From NCBI RefSeq assembly GCF_014696345.1, contig NZ_JACJPY010000016.1, forward strand, positions 1 to 61,303: 61,303 bases of DNA. Reading direction: 5' to 3'. Both the position numbers and the translations under genes were made by a program. This stretch comes from Pseudanabaena cinerea FACHB-1277 (GTDB lineage Bacteria > Cyanobacteriota > Cyanobacteriia > Pseudanabaenales > Pseudanabaenaceae). The stretch's first letter is position 1. Every line of letters starts with the position of its first letter. Positions 18,029-26,854 of the stretch are shown in pieces. The notes beneath the pieces were generated by a model. That model was not told where the DNA came from. It worked only from the letters and a program-made list of their open reading frames with translations, and made no database searches.

Positions 18029-19288
18029 TTACCCAATCATAACAAATCTTTTTCTAAACAAATCTAAAGCTGAGCTTACAGTTGCCTTTCTGATCCAATT
18101 TCTACCTCTAGAGGGACTAAATTTTAGCTCGATTGCCGCCACCTTGCCCTCAGGATCGGCGATCGCCACATAGACTAACCCCACGGGTTTAGTGGTAGTA
18201 CCGCCATCAGGACCTGCGATCCCCGTGATGCTGATGCCCCAGTCAGATTTTAGTTGCTCCTTCACCCCGATCGCCATCTGTTCTGCAACGATCGCACTGA
18301 CTGCCCCATGCTGTTCTAGGGTTTGGCGATCGACATTTAGCATTGCCATCTTGACCTCATTGCTATAACTAATGATCCCGCCAAGAAAATAGCGTGAACT
18401 GCCTGCCACCTCAGTAAGGACTTCGCCCAGTCCGCCCCCTGTGCAGGACTCGGCAACAGCCAAGGTTTCGCCACGTTCCTTCAATATCTGCCCCACCACA
18501 CTGCTAAGGCTGTCATCATCAGTACCGTAGCAAAATTCCCCTGTGATTTCACGGATTTCTGCCTCCACTGGTGCAATCAGGGCGATCACCTCCTCTTGGG
18601 TATTTGCCCTCGCCGTAATCCTTAACCTCGCCTGTCCATAGTTGGCATAGGGAGCCACGGTCGGATTTTGCAGATCAAATAAATGGTTAACCTTAGCCGC
18701 CAATGCTGATTCGGCAATGCCCCAATAGAGCAGTACCCTAGAGTGAAATGTCCCCTGTCCATATTTCGCTTGCAAAAACGGCGAGGCAACCTGATCCCAC
18801 ATTTCATAAAGCTCGCTCGGTACACCTGGGAATGTCAAAATCAACAAGTCAGGCTGCGGCTCCCAGATCATGCCTGGGGCAGTCCCCACTGGATTTGTAA
18901 GGATATCGGCTCCCTTGGGCAATAGAGCCTGTTTACGGTTATTAGGGGTGAGAGTCCGCCCTGTTTGGGCATACATCTGTTGAATGCGCTGCCAAATTTC
19001 GGGACGCTCCTCTAGGGGGGTGTCAAAAAAATTCGCGATCGCCTCGGTGGTGAGGTCATCGGGGGTGGGTCCCAGCCCTCCCGTGGTGATGATCAAATTA
19101 GAGCGACTTGCCGCAATTGTCAGAGCTTGATGGATGCGATCGGGGTTATCGCCAACCACGGTTTGATAAAAATGGGGAATACCAAGGATCGCTAATTGTT
19201 GAGCAATATATTGAGAGTTGCTATTAAGGATTTCACCTAGTAATAATTCTGTGCCAATGCAAAGAATTTCTGCCCCTAACTTTTTCAT
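18029..19288 (-). CDS. cinA: CinA-like protein (MoCF-like domain plus NMN deamidase domain)
   Basis: From the ATG at 19288 the protein is 419 residues. That start has a GAGGAAA ribosome-binding site and begins MKKLGAEILCIGTELLLGE, as usual for CinA; a longer frame to 19405 has no support. The N-terminal half is the MoCF-like COG1058 domain (TTGGLGPTPDDLT, ADP-ribose pyrophosphatase in characterised members). The C-terminal half is the PncC-type NMN amidohydrolase domain with AVAESCTGGGLGEVLT (catalytic Ser) and GIAGPDGGTTTKPVGLVYVAI. It recycles NMN to nicotinate mononucleotide in pyridine nucleotide salvage. It follows khpA after a terminator. Confidence 0.95.
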   Translation of the reverse strand: MKKLGAEILCIGTELLLGEILNSNSQYIAQQLAILGIPHFYQTVVGDNPDRIHQALTIAASRSNLIITTGGLGPTPDDLTTEAIANFFDTPLEERPEIWQRIQQMYAQTGRTLTPNNRKQALLPKGADILTNPVGTAPGMIWEPQPDLLILTFPGVPSELYEMWDQVASPFLQAKYGQGTFHSRVLLYWGIAESALAAKVNHLFDLQNPTVAPYANYGQARLRITARANTQEEVIALIAPVEAEIREITGEFCYGTDDDSLSSVVGQILKERGETLAVAESCTGGGLGEVLTEVAGSSRYFLGGIISYSNEVKMAMLNVDRQTLEQHGAVSAIVAEQMAIGVKEQLKSDWGISITGIAGPDGGTTTKPVGLVYVAIADPEGKVAAIELKFSPSRGRNWIRKATVSSALDLFRKRFVMIG

Positions 19289-19404
19289 CTTATATTTTTC
19301 CTCTTGGTTTGCTCCCTTTAGCTTACATTCGGAAAGCCCCGTACTCTCGTTTATAGGATGAGTGACGCTGCGGGAAAGCTCAGTTTGGTTAGCTTTTTGT
19401 GCCA

Positions 19405-19428
19405 ATAAAAAACCTCACTATGTGAGGC
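19405..19428 (-). terminator. Intrinsic terminator after rpsP-khpA
   Basis: On the minus strand, GCCTCAC ATA GTGAGG is followed by a run of T (TTTTTT). The site separates khpA from cinA. Confidence 0.85.
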
Positions 19429-19443
19429 TTCTGATCGGATTTG

Positions 19444-19791
19444 CTATTGGATTACTCCACGGCGTTTCGGTTTTTCGACTTGAATGCGAGGGCGATCGCC
19501 AATTTCCGTTGGTGGGGCTTGATGTTCATCACGATCCACATTGGGCGTAGGATCAAAAACTTCAAATCTGACATTCTGCCCTGCTTCTTGGGCGGTCGCC
19601 ATCACCACTGTGCGGATTGCCTGAACCGTTCGTCCCCCCTTGCCAAACACAATCCCGCGATCCTCTGGGGCAAAGGCAACCCTTACCCAGATGCGATCGC
19701 TTTTGCTAGATTCAAAGTCCACCCTCAAAGCATCGGGATGTCTGAGAAGAGGCTTTAGCAAAAAATTGATTAAAGCGTTGTAATCAGGCAC
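19444..19791 (-). CDS. khpA: KH-domain RNA-binding protein KhpA
   Basis: A 115-residue protein with one KH domain in the first 80 residues. The GxxG loop appears in VFGKGGRTVQAIRTVV, flanked by RVDFESSKSDRIWVRVAFAPED. A Pro/Arg-rich tail (about 85-115) is longer than in most KhpA proteins of about 80 residues. In other bacteria KhpA pairs with KhpB and binds many RNAs. Its position 3 bases after rpsP is the classical arrangement, which supports the call. The tail may add RNA affinity (inference). Confidence 0.9.
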   Translation of the reverse strand: MPDYNALINFLLKPLLRHPDALRVDFESSKSDRIWVRVAFAPEDRGIVFGKGGRTVQAIRTVVMATAQEAGQNVRFEVFDPTPNVDRDEHQAPPTEIGDRPRIQVEKPKRRGVIQ

Positions 19792-19794
19792 GAC

Positions 19795-20043
19795 TTAGGC
19801 GGTCACTAATTCAAATACTTTCGCTTTTTCAAGAATGCGGCGCACGGTATCGGTAGGCTGAGCGCCTTTTTTGATGCGATCGACGATCGCAGGTACATCA
19901 AGGGTAGTTTCTTTGGTGCGAGGATTGTAGAAACCAAGCTCAGCAAGTGGGCGACCATCACGGCGGCTAGTACTGTTTACAGCAACGATGCGATAGCTGG
20001 CTTCAAATTTCTTACCAAATCGCTTTAATCTCAACTTCATCAT
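19795..20043 (-). CDS. rpsP: 30S ribosomal protein S16
   Basis: At 82 residues it has the usual S16 length. The N-terminus [20 protein letters not shown], the block [17 protein letters not shown] and a closing [12 protein letters not shown] are typical. It binds 16S rRNA in the small subunit body and is needed for 30S assembly. It is first in an operon with khpA, with only 3 bases between them. Confidence 0.97.
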   Translation of the reverse strand: MMKLRLKRFGKKFEASYRIVAVNSTSRRDGRPLAELGFYNPRTKETTLDVPAIVDRIKKGAQPTDTVRRILEKAKVFELVTA

Positions 20044-20162
20044 GGGTTTATAGCTTTCTTTTGCGTTACTTTTTAGGGGGAGAAGATCTATTCAATCTAT
20101 TCAGTGAATAAATAATTTTAGCAGGCTTATAATTATAGCATTTAAAATAGCACTTTAAGTCT

Positions 20163-20480
20163 ATGCGAAACTCGATTATTCCTAGTTTTTTACTATCTAT
20201 AGTTGCCTTCGGCTCAACTTTAGTGGCTCCGCTCAATGGACTTGTCGCTAATTCTACCTTGGGCGATCGCCTCCAACCTTTAGTTACAGCAACGTCGGCA
20301 GCTTTCTCGACTACCACGTTTCCACCTACACAACTAGCCAGATCCGTTGCACCCAAGTCTGTCAACATCAATACCACCCACATCTTTCAGGGCGAAATTA
20401 ACCGCCGTGGGGCAGCCGTTGGCTCTCATCACCGTGCCAATGGTGGTGATTTGTCAAGAACTGCTGGCAACGATCGCTGA
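20163..20480 (+). pseudogene. Secreted protein with truncated EndoU-like domain (probably broken)
   Basis: The frame starts with a clear signal peptide (MRNSIIPSFLLSIVAFGSTL, then VAPLNGLVA). After a low-complexity Ser/Thr stretch it shows THIFQGEINRRG and AAVGSHHRANGG, which resemble the opening of bacterial EndoU ribonuclease domains (a HIFxGEIN block followed by GxHH). The frame stops after only about 30 residues of this domain, where EndoU needs roughly 100, so the catalytic part is missing. It overlaps the start of the next small frame. Truncation by deletion or frameshift is the simplest reading. The EndoU link rests on short motifs only. Confidence 0.4.
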
Positions 20481-20706
20481 TATCGAAAAAGGCGATCGCG
20501 CTGCCATAGAAGGCGATCGCGCTGCCATAGAATCTGAAATGCAGGGGGTAGGCAATGGCTATGGTTTGGCGATTAGTGACGATAAAGTTACGATCTGGAG
20601 TGAATTTACTAATCCACAGGTGTCCCTAGAATTACCCTTAGCAGTTTTTAAGCGATCGCTGCAAACTTACTTGATTTTTTTAGAGCAAAGTTTTTTGGGT
20701 GGGTGA
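20440..20706 (+). CDS. Small conserved cyanobacterial protein, possibly 5' altered
   Basis: An ATG at 20440 gives 88 residues beginning MVVICQELLATIADIEKG. The body (SEMQGVGNGYGLAISDDKVTIW, quoted in part: GVGNGYGLAISDD, then SLELPLAVFKRSLQTYLIFLEQ) looks like a short hypothetical family I associate with cyanobacteria. It contains an in-frame 7-residue duplication (GDRAAIE twice). Its 5' end overlaps the truncated EndoU-like frame by 41 bases in another frame, so the original N-terminus may have been lost or replaced in the same rearrangement. The function is unknown. Confidence 0.45.
   Translation: MVVICQELLATIADIEKGDRAAIEGDRAAIESEMQGVGNGYGLAISDDKVTIWSEFTNPQVSLELPLAVFKRSLQTYLIFLEQSFLGG
20491..20532 (+). 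repeat. Exact 21-bp tandem duplication containing HIP1
   Basis: Two identical 21-base units, each starting GGCGATCGC, lie back to back and encode GDRAAIE twice in frame. Confidence 0.95.
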
Positions 20707-21242
20707 TTGAATATTTGTATCAAAGGCAAGACTATGATTAAGTTTGCGGATAATATTAGTAAAAGTTATTGCTAACAGATTAAATTCAGCTTAATGCTGA
20801 TTATTCTCAAGAGCTTTTTAAAGCGATGGGTCACAAAGCGCTGGCTGAAAGCCCATCAAGACTTTGACAGCAATTACCCAATCAAACAGATCGCAATAAT
20901 GCTTTTAAAAGTCTTCTGTACTAACTAAAGCCGCGATAAATCGAGGACTTATGCAAAGTGGGCAAAAGTGTTGGTAATTCATGAATTGCCCCTACGCTAG
21001 AATCAGGTTTTCTCGTTCTTTTGTGTAAGCCCTAAGGCTGTAACTAGATCACCTCTAACCAATGGTAGAAATAGAAAACAAGTTTATACACAAGACTATC
21101 AAGAGCGATATGATGCGAATTAATGCCCCTAGGGTATCAAAATCAAAGTCAGCGCGAACTGGCTGAAAGCCTTTATCCTAGTGCAAATTCCAGACAGCGC
21201 TTGTTCACTTAGTTGCAATCTTTTAAGAGGTTTATTTCATTT
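20707..21242. other. Intergenic stretch without a clear gene
   Basis: Short open frames of up to about 44 codons on the plus strand show no ribosome-binding site or family signature. The phrase GCTGGCTGAAAGCC occurs near 20840 and CTGGCTGAAAGCCT near 21163, hinting at a decayed duplication. The promoter of the first ferredoxin gene must lie near the 3' end. Confidence 0.5.
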
Positions 21243-21545
21243 ATGGCTGCTATTTACAAAGTAAGACTGATTAATGAAGCTGAAGGGCTTGATCAAACTA
21301 TTGAAGTTCCTGCGGATGAATATATTCTTGACATTGCTGAAGAGCGAGGGATTGATCTTCCTTACTCCTGCCGTGCTGGTGCTTGCTCATCTTGTGCAGG
21401 CAAAGTATTGTCTGGTGAAATCGATCAAGGTGACCAGTCATTCCTTGATGCTGACCAGATGGAAAACGGCTATGCCCTTCTCTGTGTGACTTATCCACAA
21501 TCTGATTGTACAATTACTACCCATCAAGAAGCTGATCTCCTCTAG
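21243..21545 (+). CDS. petF: Plant-type [2Fe-2S] ferredoxin
   Basis: From the ATG at 21243 the protein is 100 residues starting [15 protein letters not shown]. The cluster ligands are visible as [12 protein letters not shown] plus the distant Cys in LLCVTYP. It accepts electrons from photosystem I and passes them to FNR, nitrite reductase, thioredoxin reductase and others. A longer in-frame start at 21213 would add 10 residues not found in ferredoxins. A second ferredoxin gene follows at 300 bases, with a hairpin between, so each is probably transcribed on its own. Confidence 0.95.
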   Translation: MAAIYKVRLINEAEGLDQTIEVPADEYILDIAEERGIDLPYSCRAGACSSCAGKVLSGEIDQGDQSFLDADQMENGYALLCVTYPQSDCTITTHQEADLL

Positions 21546-21600
21546 TCTGAACCCATTTATTAAAATTTTGGTGGCTCAGATCTGCCCCCTAACGCAAAAC

Positions 21601-21656
21601 CCATAAAAGCCTTTGAGCTTAGGTGCAAAGCAGCCCTAATGCTCAAGGTTTTTATG
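21601..21656 (+). terminator. Imperfect hairpin after the first ferredoxin gene
   Basis: Arms CCATAAAAGCCTTTGAGC and GCTCAAGGTTTTTATGG pair with small bulges. It lies between the two ferredoxin genes and is likely the terminator of the first. Confidence 0.55.
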
Positions 21657-21760
21657 GTCAAAACAATATTGGCATACGAATTTCTTAAATTCTATCTAGC
21701 ATAACACTATTTAAGAATGTGCGATCGTCATACTATTTACCAACAACATCACCCCACTAG

Positions 21761-22144
<384 letters not shown>

Positions 22145-22205
22145 GGAATTTCATAATTTCTCCACAATTTCCCTACAATCTCTCTGTGATTTCCTTGTCA
22201 TAATT

Positions 22206-22240
22206 AATAGAGGAGTGTTGCCATGCAATGCTCCTCTATT
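22206..22240 (+). terminator. Hairpin after the second ferredoxin gene
   Basis: Ten-base outer arms AATAGAGGAG/CTCCTCTATT close a stem with two inner mismatches. The T-tract after it is weak. Confidence 0.6.
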
Positions 22241-22413
22241 GATGTTTAGAAGAGGCATTATTTTTGATTTTTCCTATAAAACTTCAACAGGCTGGGAAAC
22301 AAAATTGCTTGACGATGGCATTAATCTGATGAGTTTTATATTTTCGACAGAACTTACAGTGATGTTTTGATGCTACATTTCTCAAGACAACTTGTTATGA
22401 GGCATTACCAATT

Positions 22414-24123
22414 TTGTCGGGCAACGAAGAGGATATCGTCACAGACACGCAAAAAGAACAATCTCCTAAGCGATCGCTCCTAAATATCGCTACGATCGTG
22501 GCGGTGGCCACCTTGGTGAGCAAAATATTTGGACTACTGCGCCAAGTGGCGATCGCGGCTGCCTTTGGCAATGGCACGGCCTATGGCGCTTACAACTTTG
22601 CCTATGTGATCCCAGGCTTTTTATTGATATTGCTAGGGGGCATTAATGGTCCTTTTCACAGTGCGATCGTCAGTGTTTTGGCAAAACGCGATCGCCGCGA
22701 AGTTGCCGCGATCATCGATAGCATCACCACCATCGTCACAGGCATTTTGCTATTGGTGAGTATCGCCCTGATTATTTTTGCTGAACCTTTGATGCACCTC
22801 GTAGCCCCTGGGCTATTTGTGCCAGAGGCGCAGTTAATTTCTAAAGGAATCGATAGCGCTACCATCGCCAACCTAAAAATCACCAAAGATATCGCCATTC
22901 AACAGTTTCAGATCATGGCTCCGATGGCGGTTTTAGCGGGGCTAGTGGGGATCGGCTTTGGAGCGCTGAATGCGGCGGATGCTTATTGGCTGCCATCAGT
23001 AAGCCCCATTTTTTCGAGCTTGACCGTCCTAATTGGCATTGGCGGACTCTTTTGGACATTGGGTAATGGCATTTTATCGCCCGAAAATGCCGTGCTGGGC
23101 GGTGCGGTCTTGGCATGGGCAACCCTTGCGGGGGCAGTTTTGCAATGGTTGGTGCAGTTGCCTGTACAGATCAAGGCTGGCATGGGCGGATTTAAACTCA
23201 GGTTTGATTGGCAACGCCCTGAAGTTAAGGAAGTATTGCGGTTAATGATTCCCGCCACCTTTTCTTCGGGAATGTTGCAGATTAATGTTTGGACAGATTT
23301 ATTTTTTGCCTCATTTATTCCCAATGCCGCCGCCGCCGTCTCGGCGATGGGCTATGCAGGGCTATTAGTGCAAACGCCTTTGGGAATTTTATCGAACGTG
23401 ATCCTTGTGCCATTATTTCCCATGCTGTCTAAATTAACGGCTCCCGAAAACTGGGATGAACTCAAGTACAGAATTAGGCAAGGCTTGATGCTGACAGCAT
23501 TAACGATGTTGCCCCTAAGTGGGTTGATGGTGGCTTTAGCATTACCCATTTCGCAGGTGGTCTATGAGCGCTATGCCTTTGATGCGGAGGCTTCGCAGCT
23601 AACGGCGATGGTGTTAATGGCTTATTCGGTGGGGATGTTTGTCTATTTGGGGCGTGATGTGTTGGTGCGGGTGTTTTATGCCCTTGGGGATGGGGATACG
23701 CCTTTTAAAATTAGCGTGGTCAATATTTTTCTGAATGGTTTATTTGACTATTTATTGGTGGGTAAGTTTGGGGCGGCGGGGATCGTGTTGGCAACGGTGG
23801 CGGTGAATGTAATTTCGATGATCGCGATGATCCTAATTCTCGATCGCCGCCTCAATAAAATGCCCCTTAAGAGTTGGAGCGTCACGATCGCGGGTTTAAC
23901 GATTGCTAGTGCGATCGCTGGGGGCGCAAGTTGGGGCATTTACCAGTTGCTCAGTCCCAGCTTTGATAGCTTGGCAAATATCTGGCGATTTGGGGCAAAA
24001 CTTGGTGGTTTAGCGATTGCTGTGGCGATCGGTTTAGCCATATTCGGCGCGATCGCCCTACAGATGCGAATCCCCGAATTAAATATTGTCACCGCGCAAA
24101 TCAAACGGCGATTGAAGCGATAA
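22414..24123 (+). CDS. murJ: Lipid II flippase MurJ
   Basis: The 569-residue protein has about 14 hydrophobic segments, as in the MOP-superfamily flippase MurJ. It opens with the family signature ATLVSKIFGLLRQVAIAAAFG after a polar N-terminal tail. It moves the peptidoglycan precursor lipid II across the plasma membrane. The annotated start is a TTG at 22414; no in-frame ATG precedes the conserved region closely, so the start is the least certain part. An insertion (about residues 150-170, TIANLKITKDIAIQQFQ) sits between helices, as in other cyanobacterial MurJ. It converges on sbtB across a repeat-rich gap. Confidence 0.92.
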   Translation: MSGNEEDIVTDTQKEQSPKRSLLNIATIVAVATLVSKIFGLLRQVAIAAAFGNGTAYGAYNFAYVIPGFLLILLGGINGPFHSAIVSVLAKRDRREVAAIIDSITTIVTGILLLVSIALIIFAEPLMHLVAPGLFVPEAQLISKGIDSATIANLKITKDIAIQQFQIMAPMAVLAGLVGIGFGALNAADAYWLPSVSPIFSSLTVLIGIGGLFWTLGNGILSPENAVLGGAVLAWATLAGAVLQWLVQLPVQIKAGMGGFKLRFDWQRPEVKEVLRLMIPATFSSGMLQINVWTDLFFASFIPNAAAAVSAMGYAGLLVQTPLGILSNVILVPLFPMLSKLTAPENWDELKYRIRQGLMLTALTMLPLSGLMVALALPISQVVYERYAFDAEASQLTAMVLMAYSVGMFVYLGRDVLVRVFYALGDGDTPFKISVVNIFLNGLFDYLLVGKFGAAGIVLATVAVNVISMIAMILILDRRLNKMPLKSWSVTIAGLTIASAIAGGASWGIYQLLSPSFDSLANIWRFGAKLGGLAIAVAIGLAIFGAIALQMRIPELNIVTAQIKRRLKR

Positions 24124-24124
24124 A

Positions 24125-24226
24125 AGTCAGACAAGAAAAGTCAGACAAGAAAAGTCAGACAAGATGTCTGACCTACAAATTTAAAATCCCTGTAGCGCGG
24201 GCATCCTGACCGCTTTTGGGAGAAAC
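24125..24226 (-). repeat. MITE/REP-like element, copy 2, with tandem GTCAGACAAG units
   Basis: Bases 24154-24190 are the exact reverse complement of 14856-14892 (37 bases). Next to it, AAAAGTCAGACAAG is tandemly repeated three times (24123-24164), the last unit running into the palindrome GTCAGACAAGATGTCTGAC. The flank at 24191-24226 is a diverged form of the flank at copy 1 (GGGCATCCTGACCGCTTTTGG). The element fills the gap between the convergent murJ and sbtB genes and could act as a terminator. Confidence 0.85.
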
Positions 24227-24241
24227 TTGTCATTCAAGCAA

Positions 24242-24529
24242 CTAAATGCCTATGGCATCGGAGATATAGCAAACGCCGCCAAATTTTTTGGTGATCGGTT
24301 GCAGCTTTTCGACTAATTTCTCGGTTTTATCAGCCAAGAAAAACGCGATCACATAGTCATTTTCCAGCATACTCATATCCAAATCGCCCGAATTTGTCCC
24401 CCTAACGCCCTTGCCAATCACATTACGAATCACGGTGTAATTCAACACGCCGACACTTTCTAAAACCTTAATCAGCTTGTGGGACTCCACCGAGTCAGAC
24501 ACAATTTCAATCCGTTTAACTGCTTGCAT
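24242..24529 (-). CDS. sbtB: PII-like protein SbtB
   Basis: The 95-residue protein has a PII-type ferredoxin fold: VKRIEIVSDSVESHKLIKVL, a T-loop region VIGKGVRGTNSGDLDMS and a C-terminal strand GGVCYISDAIGI. SbtB is a trimeric adenine-nucleotide (cAMP, AMP, ADP, ATP) sensor that binds SbtA. It follows sbtA on the same strand by 73 bases. It ends without the Cys-containing C-terminal extension (CGPEGC) known from the Synechocystis protein, so that redox switch is absent here. A nearby adenylate cyclase is encoded elsewhere in the window, but no link is shown. Confidence 0.88.
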   Translation of the reverse strand: MQAVKRIEIVSDSVESHKLIKVLESVGVLNYTVIRNVIGKGVRGTNSGDLDMSMLENDYVIAFFLADKTEKLVEKLQPITKKFGGVCYISDAIGI

Positions 24530-24602
24530 AGTTTTAAACCTAATAAAAATCTAAATCCGAAATTCCAACCTGTACTAAATCCCAAATATTAAGCCCAAAA
24601 TA

Positions 24603-25589
24603 TTAAGCCCAAAACAAATTAATCACGTACAAATACAGAGGAATGCCCACAATAATATTGAAGGGGAAAGTCACCGCCAGCGCGGTCGAAACATAGAGGC
24701 TAGGATTTGCCTCTGGCACTGTCAGACGCATTGCTGCAGGTACTGCAATATAGGAGGCGCTGGCACATAGCACCGCAAATAGCAAAGCGTCACCCTGCGA
24801 CATGGAAATTAACTTGGCGATCGCAATGCCCACACCCGAATTTAAGATCGGCATCAAGATGGCAAAGGCGATCAAAAATACCCCCGTTTTTTGCAAATCC
24901 TTAATCCGTTTAGCAGCAACCAAACCCATATCCATCAAGAAAAAGGTCAGCACACCATAAAACATATCTTGGGTAAAAGGGGAAAGAACGTGCCAACCGC
25001 GTTCGCCTGTCAGGCAGCCAATAATTAAACTACCCACCAATAAAAATACGGAGCTATTTAAAAAGGCTTCGCGCAAAACTTCCGACCATGCAAATTCGCT
25101 GGTTTCACCTTTTTTTGCCTTTTCCTCGGCGGTAAACACACTCACAAGGATCAAGCCCACAATGATCGCAGGAGACTCCATCAGGGCAAGGGCTGCCACC
25201 ATATAACCATCAAAGGCGATGTCTAGCTGTCCCAAAAATGAACTGGCGGTGATAAAGGTGACAGCACTAATAGAGCCATAGGTGGCGGCAATCGCTGCTG
25301 CATTGTAAGAGTCCAGCTTGATCTTGAGGATGAAAAATGAATAGACGGGGACAATACAAGCCATCAGGATTGCTGCCCCCATCGTCAAGATCACCTCTTG
25401 ACTGATGCCGCTCTTGACCAGTTCCACCCCACCTTTAAAGCCGATCGCTAATAATAAGTACAGTGAAAATAACTTAGGGATCGGTGGCGGAATTTCTAAA
25501 TCTGATTTAATCAATACCGCCAGCATCCCCAAAAAGAAGAACAAAATCGGCGGGTTGAGTATGTTAGAAACAATTAAGTCTAAATTCAT
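24603..25589 (-). CDS. sbtA: Sodium-dependent bicarbonate transporter SbtA
   Basis: The 328-residue protein has about ten hydrophobic segments. It carries family features such as NPPILFFFLGMLAVLIKSDLEIP, AATYGSISAVTFITA and a second inverted-repeat half with ASASYIAVPAAMRL. SbtA takes up HCO3- with Na+ at the plasma membrane as part of the CO2-concentrating mechanism. The protein is about 45 residues shorter than the roughly 370-residue Synechocystis form, mainly in the central cytoplasmic loop (TAEEKAKKGETSEFAW). The start lies 27 bases from the divergent Nudix gene, so the two share a very compact promoter region. Confidence 0.9.
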   Translation of the reverse strand: MNLDLIVSNILNPPILFFFLGMLAVLIKSDLEIPPPIPKLFSLYLLLAIGFKGGVELVKSGISQEVILTMGAAILMACIVPVYSFFILKIKLDSYNAAAIAATYGSISAVTFITASSFLGQLDIAFDGYMVAALALMESPAIIVGLILVSVFTAEEKAKKGETSEFAWSEVLREAFLNSSVFLLVGSLIIGCLTGERGWHVLSPFTQDMFYGVLTFFLMDMGLVAAKRIKDLQKTGVFLIAFAILMPILNSGVGIAIAKLISMSQGDALLFAVLCASASYIAVPAAMRLTVPEANPSLYVSTALAVTFPFNIIVGIPLYLYVINLFWA

Positions 25590-25616
25590 CGGGATTACCA
25601 GATTTAACTTATAAAT

Positions 25617-26033
25617 ATGACATCATCACACAAACGCCGCCGAGGCACAGCAATTGTTGAAACAGAGGCAGGGATCATTTTGGCGGAAACATCAAAAGGC
25701 TTTCTGATACTGCCTGGCGGTGGCGCTGAAATAGGTGAGTCCAGATTTGCGGCGGCTATTCGGGAGTTGCGGGAAGAAACTGGACTAAAAGCAACTAGGG
25801 CGATCGCTTTATTTGATTACGAATCATCGCGCAATTATCACAAAGTTGTCTGGATTGTGGCTGAAGGAAATCCTAAACCAATGGACGATGCGATCGCACT
25901 GCACTATTGCCAAAAAGAACAAGTTAATGACTTTAGCGATTTATTGTCTTACGCGACTTCCCATATCCTCAATCAATTTTGGGATTATCGAGCAAAAAAT
26001 GCAGACCTATTCAAGATGTTGCAAAAATATTGA
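25617..26033 (+). CDS. Nudix hydrolase
   Basis: The 138-residue protein holds a complete Nudix box, GGGAEIGESRFAAAIRELRE followed by ETGL, which matches GX5EX7REUXEEXGU. It would hydrolyse a nucleoside diphosphate linked to another moiety, with Mg or Mn. Nothing in the flanking segments gives the substrate. It is divergent from sbtA, with 27 bases between the two start codons. Confidence 0.88.
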   Translation: MTSSHKRRRGTAIVETEAGIILAETSKGFLILPGGGAEIGESRFAAAIRELREETGLKATRAIALFDYESSRNYHKVVWIVAEGNPKPMDDAIALHYCQKEQVNDFSDLLSYATSHILNQFWDYRAKNADLFKMLQKY

Positions 26034-26043
26034 TAAGTTAAAT

Positions 26044-26118
26044 GTAGGGTGCGTTAGTACAACGTAACGCATCAGTTAGCTAAAGATGATGGGTTACGCT
26101 ATCGCTAACCCATCCTAT
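26044..26118. repeat. Dispersed cyanobacterial repeat with internal hairpin
   Basis: The segment GTAGGGTGCGTTAGTACAAC is followed by AACGCATC and a hairpin GATGGGTTA/TAACCCATC (26088-26114). Sequences of this GGTGCGTTA/TAACCCATC kind are common intergenic repeats in cyanobacteria. It lies between the Nudix and Uma2 genes and may terminate Nudix transcription. Confidence 0.6.
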
Positions 26119-26139
26119 ATTTAATTACTTTTCAGAAAA

Positions 26140-26673
26140 ATGCAAGATAACATCGAAGCAAATCTTGTTAGCTTTGACCATGCCTATGATCATGGCACGA
26201 TGGTTTTTGTAGTTATCTTGTACTGCACATTAGCAGCTATTCCTGCTAGAGGTTTAACCAATTGCAGTTATGTCAAAACAGGGTTTCAAGGCTGTCAGCC
26301 AGATATCTCCTATTACATCGGCGAAATCGCATCGCTCATCCCTCGCAGCAGTTCCATAGTCAGCCTTGACGAATACCCAGTCCCAAATTTGATCATTGAG
26401 ATATCTAGCTCAACGCTGCAAGATGATTTGGGCAAGAAGCGCTTGCTGTATGAGCAGTTGGGGACTCAAGAATATTGGATTGTTGATGTGCAGGAGGTCA
26501 AGATTATTGCTCTAGAAATGTTAGAGAATGGTGGTAGTCGGCAGATTACCGAATCAAAATTATTAGGTGGCTTAGCGATCGCCGATCTTGAGGCAGCACT
26601 AAAACTCAGCCGTGAAAAGTCTCAAACTGAGGTTGGCGCATGGATTTTACAAAAATATGGCGATCGGGCGTAA
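26140..26673 (+). CDS. Uma2-family (DUF820) PD-(D/E)XK protein
   Basis: The 177-residue protein shows the Uma2 core: an Asp in QPDISYYIG, Glu in NLIIEISSSTLQDD, the following KKRLLYEQLGTQEYWIVDV block, and a C-terminal LEAALKLSREKS helix. The family has a restriction-endonuclease-like fold and is massively expanded in cyanobacteria; activity is largely untested. The N-terminal 60 residues (GTMVFVVILYCTLAAIPARG) are unusually hydrophobic for the family and may include a drifted stretch. A second family member is encoded at 31835-32596. Confidence 0.85.
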   Translation: MQDNIEANLVSFDHAYDHGTMVFVVILYCTLAAIPARGLTNCSYVKTGFQGCQPDISYYIGEIASLIPRSSSIVSLDEYPVPNLIIEISSSTLQDDLGKKRLLYEQLGTQEYWIVDVQEVKIIALEMLENGGSRQITESKLLGGLAIADLEAALKLSREKSQTEVGAWILQKYGDRA

Positions 26674-26854
26674 TAATTTCGCTCTATGGCTATATTTTTG
26701 TTACCGATTCAAAAGCAAGCGTTATACTAATCTTAGTCATTAGTTTAATTACTTAAGATTGGTTTCTAAGCACAGCAGTATTTTCTAAATTAGTTGCCTA
26801 GCCACTTTCTCAGTTTACCTATCCAGATCTCTACAAATATTCATAGTTGGAAAA

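Noticed and set aside
17949-18173. Plus-strand 74-residue ORF overlapping the cinA end
   Set aside because: It is antisense to both cinA and the 47-residue ORF and has no recognisable features.
20066-20383. Minus-strand 105-residue ORF upstream of rpsP
   Set aside because: It lies opposite the signal-peptide frame at 20163 and has no motif or good start.
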